Source: Hyphomonadaceae bacterium ML37 (GTDB lineage: Bacteria > Pseudomonadota > Alphaproteobacteria > Caulobacterales > Maricaulaceae). Taken from it: a stretch of 64,000 nucleotides of DNA. Below the pieces are notes generated by a model, which made no database searches, was not told the DNA's origin, and was given only the letters and a program-made list of their open reading frames with translations. Below, in pieces: positions 44,050-53,021 of this stretch. The position numbers and the translations under genes were made by a program. The first letter of the stretch is position 1. Each line of letters starts with the position of its first letter. Location: assembly GCA_027627685.1 (NCBI GenBank), contig CP091241.1:2047191-2111190 (forward strand), read 5' to 3'.

Positions 44050-44643
44050 ATGTTGAAATCGCCCGCCAGGAGCCTGAAGACAATGGCCGCACTGATGACC
44101 GCTGCGGTCTTCGCCGCTCTGGCGAGTGCGCCCGGCGCGCTGGCCCAGGCGCGCGGCGGCGGCGATCCGGTACTGGAGACCGCCCGCGCCGAATGCGAAT
44201 CAGCCGCCCGCGCCAGCGCCCCGCCCGCCCGCGCGCTCGGCGCATGCGATCTGGTGCTGCGCGCTGAGGGCCTCATCCCCGCCGACCGCGCCACCGCCCT
44301 GACCAATCGCGGCGTCATCGCCCTCAAGCGCAATGACGTGATGGCGGCGCGCACCGATCTGGAAGACGCGGTGCGTGAGGACGCTTTGCTGGGCGAAGCC
44401 TGGCTCAGCCTGTCGGCGGCGCGCATTCGCGCCGGCGACAACGACGCGGCCATCGAGGCGGCCCGCGAAGCCGGAGAGCGCGGCGCCGATCCGGCGCTGG
44501 TGCGCTTCAATATCGCCATCGCGCTGGAGCGCTCGGGCCGCTATGACGACGCCTACGACGCCTATGTCGAAGCCGCGCGCCTCGACCCGGACAACCGGCT
44601 TCTGGCCGCCCAGCCCGCGCGCTTCGTGCGCCATCAGGGCTGA
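44050..44643 (+). CDS. Exported TPR-repeat protein
   Basis: 197 residues from MLKSPARSLKTMAALMTAAV; signal peptide to about residue 32 (AALASAPGALAQA). Two Cys residues (RAECESA, GACDLVL) probably form a disulphide. TPR-like helices follow (RATALTNRGVIALKRNDVMA, LGEAWLSLSAARIRAGDNDAAIEAAREAGERG, ALERSGRYDDAYDAYVEAARLDPDN). A periplasmic interaction protein of unknown partner. It is divergent from ctaC. Confidence 0.75.
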   Translation: MLKSPARSLKTMAALMTAAVFAALASAPGALAQARGGGDPVLETARAECESAARASAPPARALGACDLVLRAEGLIPADRATALTNRGVIALKRNDVMAARTDLEDAVREDALLGEAWLSLSAARIRAGDNDAAIEAAREAGERGADPALVRFNIAIALERSGRYDDAYDAYVEAARLDPDNRLLAAQPARFVRHQG

Positions 44644-44760
44644 TCGCGGGGGCTCCTCCGCCGGCCGCCTGAGCCGACCACCCGGGATGACCCCGGAGCG
44701 GGCGCGTGCTAGGCGTGCGCCCATCGCCGCCAGCTTTTCACAAGGGATGTCCGCCCGCCC

Positions 44761-45606
44761 ATGAGCGACACGATTCATATCGCCGTCCTGCAGAGCGCCT
44801 TCAGCCTCGACATGGACGAGAACATCAAGACCGTCTCGGAACTCGTGCGCGAGGCCGCCGGACGCGGCGCGCAGGTCATCCTGCCGCCCGAACTGTTCCA
44901 GACCCATTATTTCTGCACCAGCCAGGAAGAGCGCTGGTTCGCCCACGCCTGGCCGGCCATGGAGCATCCGTGCGTCATCGCGATGCAAACCCTCGCCGCC
45001 GAGCTCAATGTCGCCATCCCGGTCTCCATCTTCGAGCGCGAGGGGCCGCGCTATTATAATTCGCTGGTCATGCTCGACGCGGGCGGCCAGGCGCTGGGCG
45101 TCTACCGCAAGAGCCATATCCCCGACGGGCCGGGCTATCAGGAGAAGTACTATTTCCGCCCCGGCGATACCGGCTTCAAGGTCTGGGATACCGCGTTCGG
45201 CCGCGTCGGCGTGGGCATTTGCTGGGACCAGTGGTTTCCTGAAGCGGCGCGCGCCATGACACTGATGGGCGCGGAGGTGCTGCTCTACCCCACCGCCATC
45301 GGGTCGGAGCCCCATGACGGCAGTCTCGACACCGCCGCGCGCTGGCGCCGGGCCATGCAGGGACACGCCGTGTGCAATGTCATCCCCGTCGGCGCGGCCA
45401 ACCGCATCGGCGACGAAAACGGCCAGGTCTTCTACGGCACCAGCTTCATCTGTGACCATACCGGCGACGTGCAGGCCGAACTCGGCCGCACCGATACCGG
45501 CGTGCTCGACGCCCGCTTCGACCGCCGCTTCCTCGACACCCACCGCGCCGCGTGGGGCTTTTTCCGCGACCGGCGGACGGATCTGTACGGACCCCATTTT
45601 TCATGA
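44761..45606 (+). CDS. aguB: N-carbamoylputrescine amidase
   Basis: 281 residues of the nitrilase superfamily with the full triad: Glu44 (LPPELFQTHYFC), Lys117 (VYRKSHIPDGPGYQEKYYF) and Cys154 (GICWDQWFPEAARAM). The YxEKxYFxPGD and GSEPHD patterns are those of AguB, which releases putrescine from N-carbamoylputrescine after agmatine deiminase. No agmatine deiminase gene is in the window. Coupled (ATGA) to a GNAT-nitrilase fusion. Confidence 0.92.
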   Translation: MSDTIHIAVLQSAFSLDMDENIKTVSELVREAAGRGAQVILPPELFQTHYFCTSQEERWFAHAWPAMEHPCVIAMQTLAAELNVAIPVSIFEREGPRYYNSLVMLDAGGQALGVYRKSHIPDGPGYQEKYYFRPGDTGFKVWDTAFGRVGVGICWDQWFPEAARAMTLMGAEVLLYPTAIGSEPHDGSLDTAARWRRAMQGHAVCNVIPVGAANRIGDENGQVFYGTSFICDHTGDVQAELGRTDTGVLDARFDRRFLDTHRAAWGFFRDRRTDLYGPHFS

Positions 45607-47147
45607 CCCTGAACCAACGCACCGCCAAGCTGACCCTGCGCAACGCCACTCTGGAGGATGTGGACGCGATCCTGGGTCTGCAGGCGCGCGCCTATCCCAC
45701 CATGACGCCCGATCCGCCCTCGATGATCCGCGGCCAGATCTCCGCCTTCCCCGAAGGCCAGTTCATCGTGGAGTTCGATGGCGAGGTGGTGGGCTGGTGC
45801 GCGAGCTTCATCATCGACGAGGCGGCCGCGTTTGCGCCCCATGACTGGGCGGGCATCACCGGGGGCGGCTTCGCCGCGCGCCACGATCCTGACGGCGAGT
45901 GGGTCTATGGCATGGAGGTGGCGGTGGACCCCGCCCGGCGCCGGCTGCGCATTGGCGAGCGGCTCTATGTGGCGCGCCACGCTTTGTGCGAGGACTGGGG
46001 CCTGAAAGGCGTGGTGTTTGGCGGGCGGCTGTCGGGCTACAAGCGCAAGCGGCGCCTGTATGACACGCCCGAAGCCTATCTGGCCGCCATCGAGGCGCGC
46101 GAGCTGCGCGACGGCGTTTTGAATTTCCAGATGCGCATGGGCTATGAGCCCGCCGGCGTCCTGCACAATTACTATCCAGAAGACGCCGAGGCAGGCGGGC
46201 ACGCCGCCCTGATGGTCTGGCGCAACCCGTCCTACGCCGAAGGCCAGGGACCAGGCCGCCTGCCCTCGCCCAACACCGTGCGCGTGGCGGCGGTGCAGCT
46301 CAAAACCCGCGCGGTGGAGAGCGTCGCCGAGTTTGAGCGCACGGTGGAGTTCTTCGTCGACACCTGCGCCGAATATGACGCCGATTTCTGCGTCTTCCCG
46401 GAAATGTTCACCGTGCCCCTGCTGGCGCTGGAAAAGCGCAAACTGAATGCAGAGGACTCCATCGCCACGCTGACGCGCCACACCAAGCGCTTTGTCAATT
46501 TCATGAGCGCGCTGGCGGTGCGATACAATATCAACATCATTGGCGGCTCCCACCCCACCGAGACCGAGGACGGGGATATCCAGAACGTCGCCTATGTCTT
46601 CCTGCGCGACGGCTCGATCCACACCCAGGAAAAAATCCATCCCACGCCCAATGAGCGCTTCTGGTGGAATATCCGCGGCGGCGACACGGTGGCCGCCATC
46701 CCCACCGATTGCGGGCCCATCGGCGTGCTGATCTGTTATGACAGCGAGTTTCCCGAGCTCGCCCGGCGCCTGGCCGATGAAGGCGCGAAGATCATCTTCG
46801 TGCCCTACGCCACCGATGACCGGCCGGGCCATCTGCGGGTGCGCTATTGCGCCCACGCCCGCGCCATCGAGAACCAGCTCTATGTGGTGACGGCAGGCAA
46901 TGTGGGCAATCTGCCCGGCGTGGCCAATATGGACGTGAACTACGCCCAGTCGGCCATCATCACCCCCTGCGACTTCCCCTTCGCCCGCGACGGCCTGGCC
47001 GCCGAAGCCAGCGAAAACGTCGAAACCATCGCCGTGGCCGATCTGCACATGGACTCCCTCGCCGAAGCCCGCCGCTCCGGCACGGTAAGGAATTTGCGCG
47101 ACCGGCGGTTTGATTTGTACCGGATTGTTTGGACGGATCGGGGGTAG
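45603..47147 (+). CDS. Fusion of GNAT acetyltransferase and nitrilase-superfamily amidohydrolase
   Basis: 514 residues from MTLNQRTAKLTLRNATLEDV; this ATG overlaps the aguB stop. The GNAT domain (about 1-210) shows VYGMEVAVDPARRRLRIGER, an acetyl-CoA loop of the RxxxxG type, and FQMRMGYEPAGVL. The nitrilase domain (about 225-514) has triad Glu267 (FPEMFT), Lys344 (QEKIHPTPNE) and Cys378 (GVLICYDSEFPELAR). The fusion and its coupling to aguB suggest linked acylation and amide hydrolysis, perhaps of polyamine-related amides; the substrate is inference. Confidence 0.85.
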   Translation: MTLNQRTAKLTLRNATLEDVDAILGLQARAYPTMTPDPPSMIRGQISAFPEGQFIVEFDGEVVGWCASFIIDEAAAFAPHDWAGITGGGFAARHDPDGEWVYGMEVAVDPARRRLRIGERLYVARHALCEDWGLKGVVFGGRLSGYKRKRRLYDTPEAYLAAIEARELRDGVLNFQMRMGYEPAGVLHNYYPEDAEAGGHAALMVWRNPSYAEGQGPGRLPSPNTVRVAAVQLKTRAVESVAEFERTVEFFVDTCAEYDADFCVFPEMFTVPLLALEKRKLNAEDSIATLTRHTKRFVNFMSALAVRYNINIIGGSHPTETEDGDIQNVAYVFLRDGSIHTQEKIHPTPNERFWWNIRGGDTVAAIPTDCGPIGVLICYDSEFPELARRLADEGAKIIFVPYATDDRPGHLRVRYCAHARAIENQLYVVTAGNVGNLPGVANMDVNYAQSAIITPCDFPFARDGLAAEASENVETIAVADLHMDSLAEARRSGTVRNLRDRRFDLYRIVWTDRG

Positions 47148-47157
47148 GCGTTCCTTG

Positions 47158-47181
47158 TCCTCCCCCGCTTGCGGGGGAGGT
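47158..47181. repeat. Short CCTCCCCCGC hairpin
   Basis: TCCTCCCCCGCTTGCGGGGGAGG, a stem like those at 1938 and 47391-47412 (CTCCCCCCGC-aa-GCGGGGGGAG). Together with the family B copy it makes up the 278-bp gap between the fusion gene and gmk; no gene is seen there. Confidence 0.5.
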
Positions 47182-47220
47182 GGTCCGAAGGATCGGAGGG
47201 GGGTATTTCGCCCCTAACGA

Positions 47221-47343
47221 CTGTTTTCCCGGAAACCGCGAAGCGGTTGTCCGGGACCCATCCCGACATGTCTGAACTGCCTCGACAATGGGAAGGCTTG
47301 GTGGGTGGGTCCCGGGTCTCGCTACGCTCGCCCGGGAAAACAG
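47221..47343. repeat. Family B dispersed inverted repeat, copy 4
   Basis: Perfect 12-bp ends CTGTTTTCCCGG / CCGGGAAAACAG. The left inner hairpin is now AACCGC-gaa-GCGGTT in place of the CGGC-gta-GCCG of copies 2 and 3. It is followed by TGTCCGGGACCCATCCC; the right side has GGTGGGTCCCGGG and an inner GAGCG-tag-CGAG-like stem. Confidence 0.75.
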
Positions 47344-47425
47344 ATTTGATTCAAGCGATCAGCCCTTCCCCCCCTCGGCCCTTCGGGCCACTCCCCCCGC
47401 AAGCGGGGGGAGATGAAGACCCCCC

Positions 47426-48082
47426 CTACTCCTCCATCAACTCCCCGACAAACCCGTCAATCCACGGATGGCGCGGGCGGCGGAGGCGTTCGGCGTGGAG
47501 GATCTGGTTGAGCTTTTCCAGCGCCCGGGCGAAATCGTCATTGACCACCACATAGTCGTACTCGCTCCAGTGGGCGATTTCCGACTTGGCGCGCTCCATG
47601 CGGCCATTGATGATCTCGTCTGAGTCCTGGGCGCGTTTCTTGAGGCGCTCGCGCAGCAGCGTCAGCGAGGGCGGCAGGATGAAGATGCGCACCACATCGT
47701 CGGGCGCCTGCTGCGTCAGCTTGCGCGCGCCCTGCCAGTCAATGTCGAACACCACGTCGCGGCCATCCTCCAGCGCGTCCTCCACCGGGCCGCGCGGCGT
47801 GCCGTAATAATGGTCGAACACCTTGGCCCATTCATAGAATTTGCCGTCAAACGCCTGTTTGAGGAATGTGTCCTCGTCGGTGAAGTGATAGTCCACGCCG
47901 TCGCGCTCGCCGGGCCGGGGCGCGCGGGTGGTGGTGGACACCGACAGGACGAGATCGGGGTTCTGGGCGATCAGGCGCTGGGACAGGGTCGTCTTGCCCG
48001 CGCCCGAGGGGCTGGACAGCACCAGCATCAGCCCGCGCCGCTGGCCGCGATAGGCAGGGCCTGTCAGGTGATCGCCGGTCAT
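47426..48082 (-). CDS. gmk: Guanylate kinase
   Basis: 218 residues: P-loop LVLSSPSGAGKTTLSQRL, STTTRAPRPGERDGVDYHFT, FYEWAKVFDHYYGTPRGPVEDAL, FDIDWQGARKLTQQAPDDVV. It phosphorylates GMP. ATG at 48082, with a possible second start at MLVLSSPS. It begins 6 bp after the yicC stop, in an operon ending with it. Confidence 0.96.
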   Translation of the reverse strand: MTGDHLTGPAYRGQRRGLMLVLSSPSGAGKTTLSQRLIAQNPDLVLSVSTTTRAPRPGERDGVDYHFTDEDTFLKQAFDGKFYEWAKVFDHYYGTPRGPVEDALEDGRDVVFDIDWQGARKLTQQAPDDVVRIFILPPSLTLLRERLKKRAQDSDEIINGRMERAKSEIAHWSEYDYVVVNDDFARALEKLNQILHAERLRRPRHPWIDGFVGELMEE

Positions 48083-48088
48083 GCGCGT

Positions 48089-48976
48089 CTACTCCACATT
48101 CTGGACCTGCTCGCGCAGGCGGTCGACGGCGGCTTTCAGCGCCAGACCGATCCGGGTCAGCGCCGGATCGCCCGATTTAGAGCACAGCGTATTAGCTTCG
48201 CGGTTAAATTCCTGGGACAGGAAATCGAGCTTGCGTCCCGACGGGCTGCCGCCTGCGATCAGGGCGCGGGCGCTGTCGATATGGGCGGCGAGCCGGTCCA
48301 GCTCCTCGCGGATATCCGCCTTCACCGCCAGCATGGCGGCTTCCTGGGCGAGGCGTTCGGGATCGAGCCCGCTGGGGAGCAGCTCGGCGAATTTGGCCTC
48401 GATGCGCGCCTTGATGGCGGCGGGACGGACCGCGTCCAGCGCGGCGGCCTCGCGGGTCAGCGCCTCGATTTCATCGAGATGGCCGGTCAGCACCGCGCCC
48501 ATGGCCGCGCCCTCAGCCTCGCGCGCGGCCTGCAGCATGGCCAGCGCCGCGTCCGCGCAGGTCAGCGCATCGGCGACCAGCGCCTCATCCGGTCCGGTCT
48601 GGACTTCGGCGTCCTCGGCCAGGATCACGCCCTTGAGCGCCATCAGCTCGCCGGCGCTGGCGGGCTGCGCCAGTCCCTGATCGCTCAACGCCTTGGCGGC
48701 GCGGGCATAGGCCCCCAGGCGCGCCTCATCCACGCGCACGCCCGCATCACCGGCGGTGCGCGAGAGCGTCACCGTCAGCGTCACCGAGCCGCGCTGGAAA
48801 CGGGCGCGGGCCATGTCGCGCAGCGGGATTTCCAGCGCATCCATGCCGGACGGCACGCGCAGGCGGAAATCCAGCCCCTTGCCATTGACCGAGCGCGCCT
48901 CGACGCTCAGCACGCCATAAGGCCCTTGCGCCTCGGCCCGGCCAAAGCCGGTCATGCCTGACAGGGGCGCGCTCAT
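48089..48976 (-). CDS. yicC: YicC/YloC family protein (endoribonuclease-type)
   Basis: 295 residues: N-terminal LSGMTGFGRAEA, SVEARSVNGKGLDFRLRVPS, RGSVTLTVTLSR, and C-terminal GGSPSGRKLDFLSQEFNREANTLCSKSGDPALTRIGLALKAAVDRLREQVQNVE, the conserved YicC end. Members act as RNases in other bacteria. Overlaps mltG by 4 nt. Confidence 0.94.
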   Translation of the reverse strand: MSAPLSGMTGFGRAEAQGPYGVLSVEARSVNGKGLDFRLRVPSGMDALEIPLRDMARARFQRGSVTLTVTLSRTAGDAGVRVDEARLGAYARAAKALSDQGLAQPASAGELMALKGVILAEDAEVQTGPDEALVADALTCADAALAMLQAAREAEGAAMGAVLTGHLDEIEALTREAAALDAVRPAAIKARIEAKFAELLPSGLDPERLAQEAAMLAVKADIREELDRLAAHIDSARALIAGGSPSGRKLDFLSQEFNREANTLCSKSGDPALTRIGLALKAAVDRLREQVQNVE

Positions 48977-50022
48977 CGCCGGCCGCCCGCGCGCTCGCGC
49001 TCGATGCGCCGCCAGGCCGCCACATTGCGGTTATGCTCGGCATAGGTGGCCGAAAAGGCATGCCCGCCCGTACCGTCGGCCACAAAGAACAGATAATCGC
49101 TCTGCGGCGGATTGATCACCGCCAGGATCGCATCCCGGCCCGGATTGGCGATGGGCGTCGGGGTCAGGCCATTGATATGATAGGTGTTGTACGGGTTGTT
49201 GGTATTGTCCAGCTCGGACCGGCGAATGCCCCTTCCCAGCGGCTCGCCCTGCGTTATGCCGTAAATGATGGTCGGATCGCTCTGCAGGCGCATGCCCCGG
49301 CGCAGACGGTTGACAAACACCGACGCCACCAGCGGCCGCTCGGACGCCACGCTGGTTTCCTTCTCCACGATCGAGGCGATGATGATCGCCTCTTCCGGCG
49401 TGGTGTAAGGCAGGTTCTCGGCGCGGTTCGGCCAAGCCTGCGCCAGCAGCTCATCCTGCGCGGACTCCATCCGGTCGATCACGGCCTGACGCGTGGTCCC
49501 GCGGTCCACCATGTAGGTTTCAGGCAAAAGCGCACCTTCAGCCGGGATGCGGGTGATCTCGCCGGTCAGCACGTCGGAGGCTTCCACGATGCGCACGATC
49601 ATGGCGGTGGTCAGGCCTTCAGCCGCGGTCACCGGATGCATCAGCGTGCGGCCCTCGCGCAGCAGGGCGTAGATGTCGCGCATGGAGGCGGCCTGCGGAA
49701 TGCGGTACTCGCCCGCCCGCAAGTCACGCTCGCCCTGGTCGATCTGCACCATCAGGCGGAACAGGCGCGCATCCTCGATCACGCCCTCGCGCTCCAGCTG
49801 GCCGGCGATGGCGATCAGCCCGGCGCCGCGCGGCAGCATCAGCGTGGTCTCGGTCGCCGACGGTCCGGGCGCCTCGAATTGCTGATTGACCCAGACCCAG
49901 CCGCCATAGGCGGCGGCCGCCGCGATCAGCGCCGTGGCGAGCAGGCCGCCCGCCAGCCAAACGAGCACGCGCGCGAACCCGCCTGATTTGCGTTTGGGCG
50001 ATTGAGTGGATGCATTGCCCAT
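48973..50022 (-). CDS. mltG: Endolytic murein transglycosylase MltG
   Basis: 349 residues from MGNASTQSPKRKSGGF; the longer frame would run into fabF. One N-terminal membrane anchor (VLVWLAGGLLATALIAAAAAYGGW), a LysM-like/YceG middle (LMLPRGAGLIAIAGQLEREG), and the catalytic region IIASIVEKETSVASERPLVASVFVNRLRRGMRLQSDPTIIYGI with the conserved Glu. It cuts nascent glycan chains and ends peptidoglycan elongation. Confidence 0.94.
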   Translation of the reverse strand: MGNASTQSPKRKSGGFARVLVWLAGGLLATALIAAAAAYGGWVWVNQQFEAPGPSATETTLMLPRGAGLIAIAGQLEREGVIEDARLFRLMVQIDQGERDLRAGEYRIPQAASMRDIYALLREGRTLMHPVTAAEGLTTAMIVRIVEASDVLTGEITRIPAEGALLPETYMVDRGTTRQAVIDRMESAQDELLAQAWPNRAENLPYTTPEEAIIIASIVEKETSVASERPLVASVFVNRLRRGMRLQSDPTIIYGITQGEPLGRGIRRSELDNTNNPYNTYHINGLTPTPIANPGRDAILAVINPPQSDYLFFVADGTGGHAFSATYAEHNRNVAAWRRIERERAGGRR

Positions 50023-50038
50023 CGGATGGCCCCCCGGC

Positions 50039-51328
50039 CTATCCGGCCCGCTTGAACACAACAGACGCGTTGGTGCCGCCAAACCCGAAGGAGTTGGACA
50101 GCACAGCGTCGAGATGCTTTTTCACAGCCTTGTGGGGCGCCAGATTGATCGGGCTCGCCACCGACGGATTGTCGAGATTGAGGGTGGGCGGGCAGATGCC
50201 GTCGCGCATGGCGAGGATGGAGAACACCGCCTCCACCGCCCCGGCGGCGCCCAGCAAATGGCCGATGGACGATTTGGTCGAGCTCATCACCAGATCGCCG
50301 GCGGCGTCGCCGAACAGGCGCTCAACTGCCCCTAATTCGATCTCGTCGCCCTTGGGCGTGGAGGTGCCGTGGGCGTTGACATAGCCGATGTCCGAGGGCG
50401 CCAGTTCCGCGCGGGCCAGCGCCGCTTTCATGGCGCGGAAGCCGCCATCGCCATCTTCGGCGGGCGCCGTGATGTGGTGGGCGTCGCCCGACAGGCCATA
50501 GCCCGCCACTTCGGCGTAAATCGTCGCGCCGCGCGCCTTGGCCGCTTCGTATTCTTCCAGGATCACAACGCCCGCGCCCTCGCCCATGACGAAGCCGTCG
50601 CGGTCCTTGTCCCAGGGGCGCGAGGCCTTCTGGGGCGTGTCATTGAAGCCCGAGGACAGCGCACGCGCCGCCCCGAAGCCGGCGAAGCCAAGCCGCGTGA
50701 TGGCGCTTTCGGCGCCGCCGGCCACCATCATGTCCGCATCGCCATAGGCGATGAGACGGGCCGCATCGCCAATGGCGTGCGCGCCGGTGGAGCAGGCGGT
50801 GACCACGGCGTGGTTGGGGCCTTTGAGGCCATGACGGATCGAGACATGGCCGGAGACCAGGTTGATCAGCATGGCCGGAATCACAAACGGCGACAGCTTG
50901 CGCGGGCCGCGTTCGTGAAGCGTGATGGAGGCGTCGTAAATGGTCTGCAGCCCGCCAATGCCCGAGCCGATCATCACCCCGGCGCGTTCGCGCGCTTCAT
51001 CATCCGCCGGTTCCCAGCCAGACGACTTCAACGCCTCGTCCGCTGCGGCGATGCCGTAGAGGATGAAATCGTCGATGCGCTTCTGTTCACGCGGATGCAG
51101 GACGGCGTCGGGATCGAACACGCCGGGCATGTCCGGCGATCCGCCCGCGCGCCCATCGGCGCGGGGGATGATGCCCGCCACATGGCTGGACAGATCCTCG
51201 ACCTCGAAATGCCCGATGCGGGACAGACCCGAATGGCCGGCGATCAGCCGGGACCACACATGGTCCACCCCGCATCCCAGCGGCGTGACGAGACCGAGAC
51301 CTGTGACGACAACGCGGCGTCTGGACAT
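50039..51328 (-). CDS. fabF: 3-oxoacyl-ACP synthase II (KAS II)
   Basis: 429 residues from MSRRRVVVTGLGLVTPLG. Condensing-enzyme sites: Cys (VVTACSTGAHAIGDA), His (NAHGTSTPKGDEIELGAVERL) and His (KSSIGHLLGAAGAVEAVFSIL); tail ANSFGFGGTNASVVFKR-like NSFGFGGTNASVVFKRAG. It extends acyl chains on the adjacent ACP. It follows acpP after 20 bp. Confidence 0.96.
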   Translation of the reverse strand: MSRRRVVVTGLGLVTPLGCGVDHVWSRLIAGHSGLSRIGHFEVEDLSSHVAGIIPRADGRAGGSPDMPGVFDPDAVLHPREQKRIDDFILYGIAAADEALKSSGWEPADDEARERAGVMIGSGIGGLQTIYDASITLHERGPRKLSPFVIPAMLINLVSGHVSIRHGLKGPNHAVVTACSTGAHAIGDAARLIAYGDADMMVAGGAESAITRLGFAGFGAARALSSGFNDTPQKASRPWDKDRDGFVMGEGAGVVILEEYEAAKARGATIYAEVAGYGLSGDAHHITAPAEDGDGGFRAMKAALARAELAPSDIGYVNAHGTSTPKGDEIELGAVERLFGDAAGDLVMSSTKSSIGHLLGAAGAVEAVFSILAMRDGICPPTLNLDNPSVASPINLAPHKAVKKHLDAVLSNSFGFGGTNASVVFKRAG

Positions 51329-51348
51329 GCTCAAGGGCTCGTCCGGGA

Positions 51349-51588
51349 CTATTTGCCGAGTTTTTCGGAGATGAATTTCACCGCATCGCCCACCGTCTGG
51401 ATGGTCTCGGCGGCGTCATCGGGAATTTCGACGTCGAATTCCTCTTCGAACGCCATCACGAGCTCGACATTGTCGAGGGAGTCAGCGCCCAGATCGTCGA
51501 TGAACGAGGCTTTCTCGACGACCTTGTCTTCTTCGACATCGAGATGCTCGACAACAATTTTCTTAACGCGATCAAAAACGTCGGACAT
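51349..51588 (-). CDS. acpP: Acyl carrier protein
   Basis: 79 residues; phosphopantetheine site [20 protein letters not shown] with Ser37, strongly acidic, normal length. AAAGGG precedes the ATG. The 181-bp gap upstream to fabG is longer than other gaps in the cluster and probably holds an acpP promoter, but I could not pick clear -35/-10 boxes. Confidence 0.97.
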   Translation of the reverse strand: MSDVFDRVKKIVVEHLDVEEDKVVEKASFIDDLGADSLDNVELVMAFEEEFDVEIPDDAAETIQTVGDAVKFISEKLGK

Positions 51589-51769
51589 GTCGGACCCTTT
51601 TCATATACATGCGGGCGACCCGGCGGGTCCCGCGGAACTGAACCGGCGCCAAGGCGGGGTCCACAAGCGAACCCCGTCGGCGGTAACGTGCGGGCAGATA
51701 GCACGCCTGATCTGACCTACGCCAGAGCGGGGCGCGATGGCAAGCCGCGTGTATGCTGCGAGCCAGCCC

Positions 51770-52507
51770 CTAGATCATCGCCATCCCGCCATTCACGTGC
51801 AGGGTCTGGCCTGTGACATAGGCAGCTTCCTCGCTGGCGAGGTAGACGCAAGCGGCTGCGATATCAGCGCCCTTGCCCAGCTGACCGGCGGGAATCGTGG
51901 TCAGAATCGCCGATTTCTGATCCTCGGTAAGGGCGTCTGTCATCGGCGATTCGATAAAGCCCGGCGCCACGCAGTTCGCCGTGACGTTGCGCGACGCAAC
52001 CTCCATGGCGAGTGATTTGGTGAAACCGATCATGCCCGCCTTGGACGCGGCGTAATTGGTCTGGCCGGCGTTTCCGGTCACGCCCACCACCGAGGTGATG
52101 CCGATAATGCGGCCCCAGCGCTGCTTCATCATTCCGCGCAGCACCGCCTTGGACAGGCGATAGTGGGCCTCCAGATTGACCCGGATCACCAGATCCCAGT
52201 CCTCGTCCTTCATGCGCATCAAGAGCTGGTCGCGCGTAATGCCGGCGTTGGAGATCAGGATATCCAGCCCGTCCAGCGCCTCGGAGGCCTGCTTGGGCAG
52301 GGCGTCCACAGAGGCGGCGTCGGCCAGATTGCACGGCGTGATCACCGCGCGCTCGCCCAGCTCATCGGCCAGCTCGCGCAGCTTCTCTTCCCTTGTTCCC
52401 GACAGCGCCACATGGGCGCCGGCGCCGTGCAGCGCGCGGGCGATTTCAGAGCCCAGCCCGCCCGTGGCGCCGGTCACCAGGGCTTTCTTTCCAGTGAGAT
52501 CGAACAT
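51770..52507 (-). CDS. fabG: 3-oxoacyl-ACP reductase
   Basis: 245 residues, classical SDR: TGATGGLGSEIARAL (NADPH loop), NAG (LISNAGITRDQLLMRM), catalytic Ser139, Tyr152 and Lys156 in GITSVVGVTGNAGQTNYAAS and KAGMIGFTKSLAMEVASR, and the FabG end motif GQTLHVNGGMAMI. Reduces 3-oxoacyl-ACP. Normally next to fabD; here a low-GC gene intervenes. Confidence 0.96.
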   Translation of the reverse strand: MFDLTGKKALVTGATGGLGSEIARALHGAGAHVALSGTREEKLRELADELGERAVITPCNLADAASVDALPKQASEALDGLDILISNAGITRDQLLMRMKDEDWDLVIRVNLEAHYRLSKAVLRGMMKQRWGRIIGITSVVGVTGNAGQTNYAASKAGMIGFTKSLAMEVASRNVTANCVAPGFIESPMTDALTEDQKSAILTTIPAGQLGKGADIAAACVYLASEEAAYVTGQTLHVNGGMAMI

Positions 52508-52538
52508 TGTCAGCTCCTCAGAATAATTGGTTTAGGAA

Positions 52539-53006
52539 TCAAGCCAGATTGATTCCTGACAGTATTGCCGCTGTAATCGCAGCGATGGCGGCAACAATTG
52601 AAGCCCCAAGTGCGATCCAATTTTTATTTCCTTCCCGCTCATGAACTACCTGTTCCGAGACATATCGAAGTAACATTTCCATGACACCCGTGGAAACGGG
52701 GTCAGGGATTGTCTCGTTTTCATAGTCGAAACTGTCTGAGTCCGGAACTCGCGTTTTACCTGCCCGGATTTGTGCGTATCGCGCTTGAAGTGAGTACGTA
52801 TGCTCTGGCGCGTCACGCTTCGGGTGCTCGGATTTTCTGAACAGGTTTGGAAACCTTTCCAGAACATCTCTGACTTTCGGCTCACTCAGCGACAAGTCTT
52901 TAGCTAACCTAGGTGGCGAGCGAGACCACCATTTCGGTGTGGTTCCAAGATACACAATCAATGCAACGAGATAGTCCGCATTGGCGGCATACTTTTGGCG
53001 CCACAT
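52539..53006 (-). CDS. Unknown wHTH-like/membrane protein, low GC, lodged between fabD and fabG
   Basis: 155 residues. N-terminal half reads as a winged-helix module (PPRLAKDLSLSEPKVRDVLE then RFPNLFRKSEHPKRDAPEHTYSL). A polar linker (DSDSFDYENETIPDPVSTGV) follows, then an amphipathic helix and one C-terminal membrane helix (NWIALGASIVAAIAAITAAI). Base composition is close to 50% GC against more than 65% around it, and codon use differs, so it was acquired. It begins 15 bp after fabD and ends 31 bp before fabG, in the same direction. Function unknown. Confidence 0.7.
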   Translation of the reverse strand: MWRQKYAANADYLVALIVYLGTTPKWWSRSPPRLAKDLSLSEPKVRDVLERFPNLFRKSEHPKRDAPEHTYSLQARYAQIRAGKTRVPDSDSFDYENETIPDPVSTGVMEMLLRYVSEQVVHEREGNKNWIALGASIVAAIAAITAAILSGINLA

Positions 53007-53021
53007 TCGGCAATCTCCTTC

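Noticed and set aside
44200-45597. 465-aa minus-strand frame across the TPR and aguB genes
   Set aside because: Antisense to an enzyme with an intact catalytic triad; no motifs of its own.
45432-47048. 538-aa frame on the minus strand across the GNAT-nitrilase fusion
   Set aside because: Mirror of a coding frame with GC-rich third positions; no recognisable motif.
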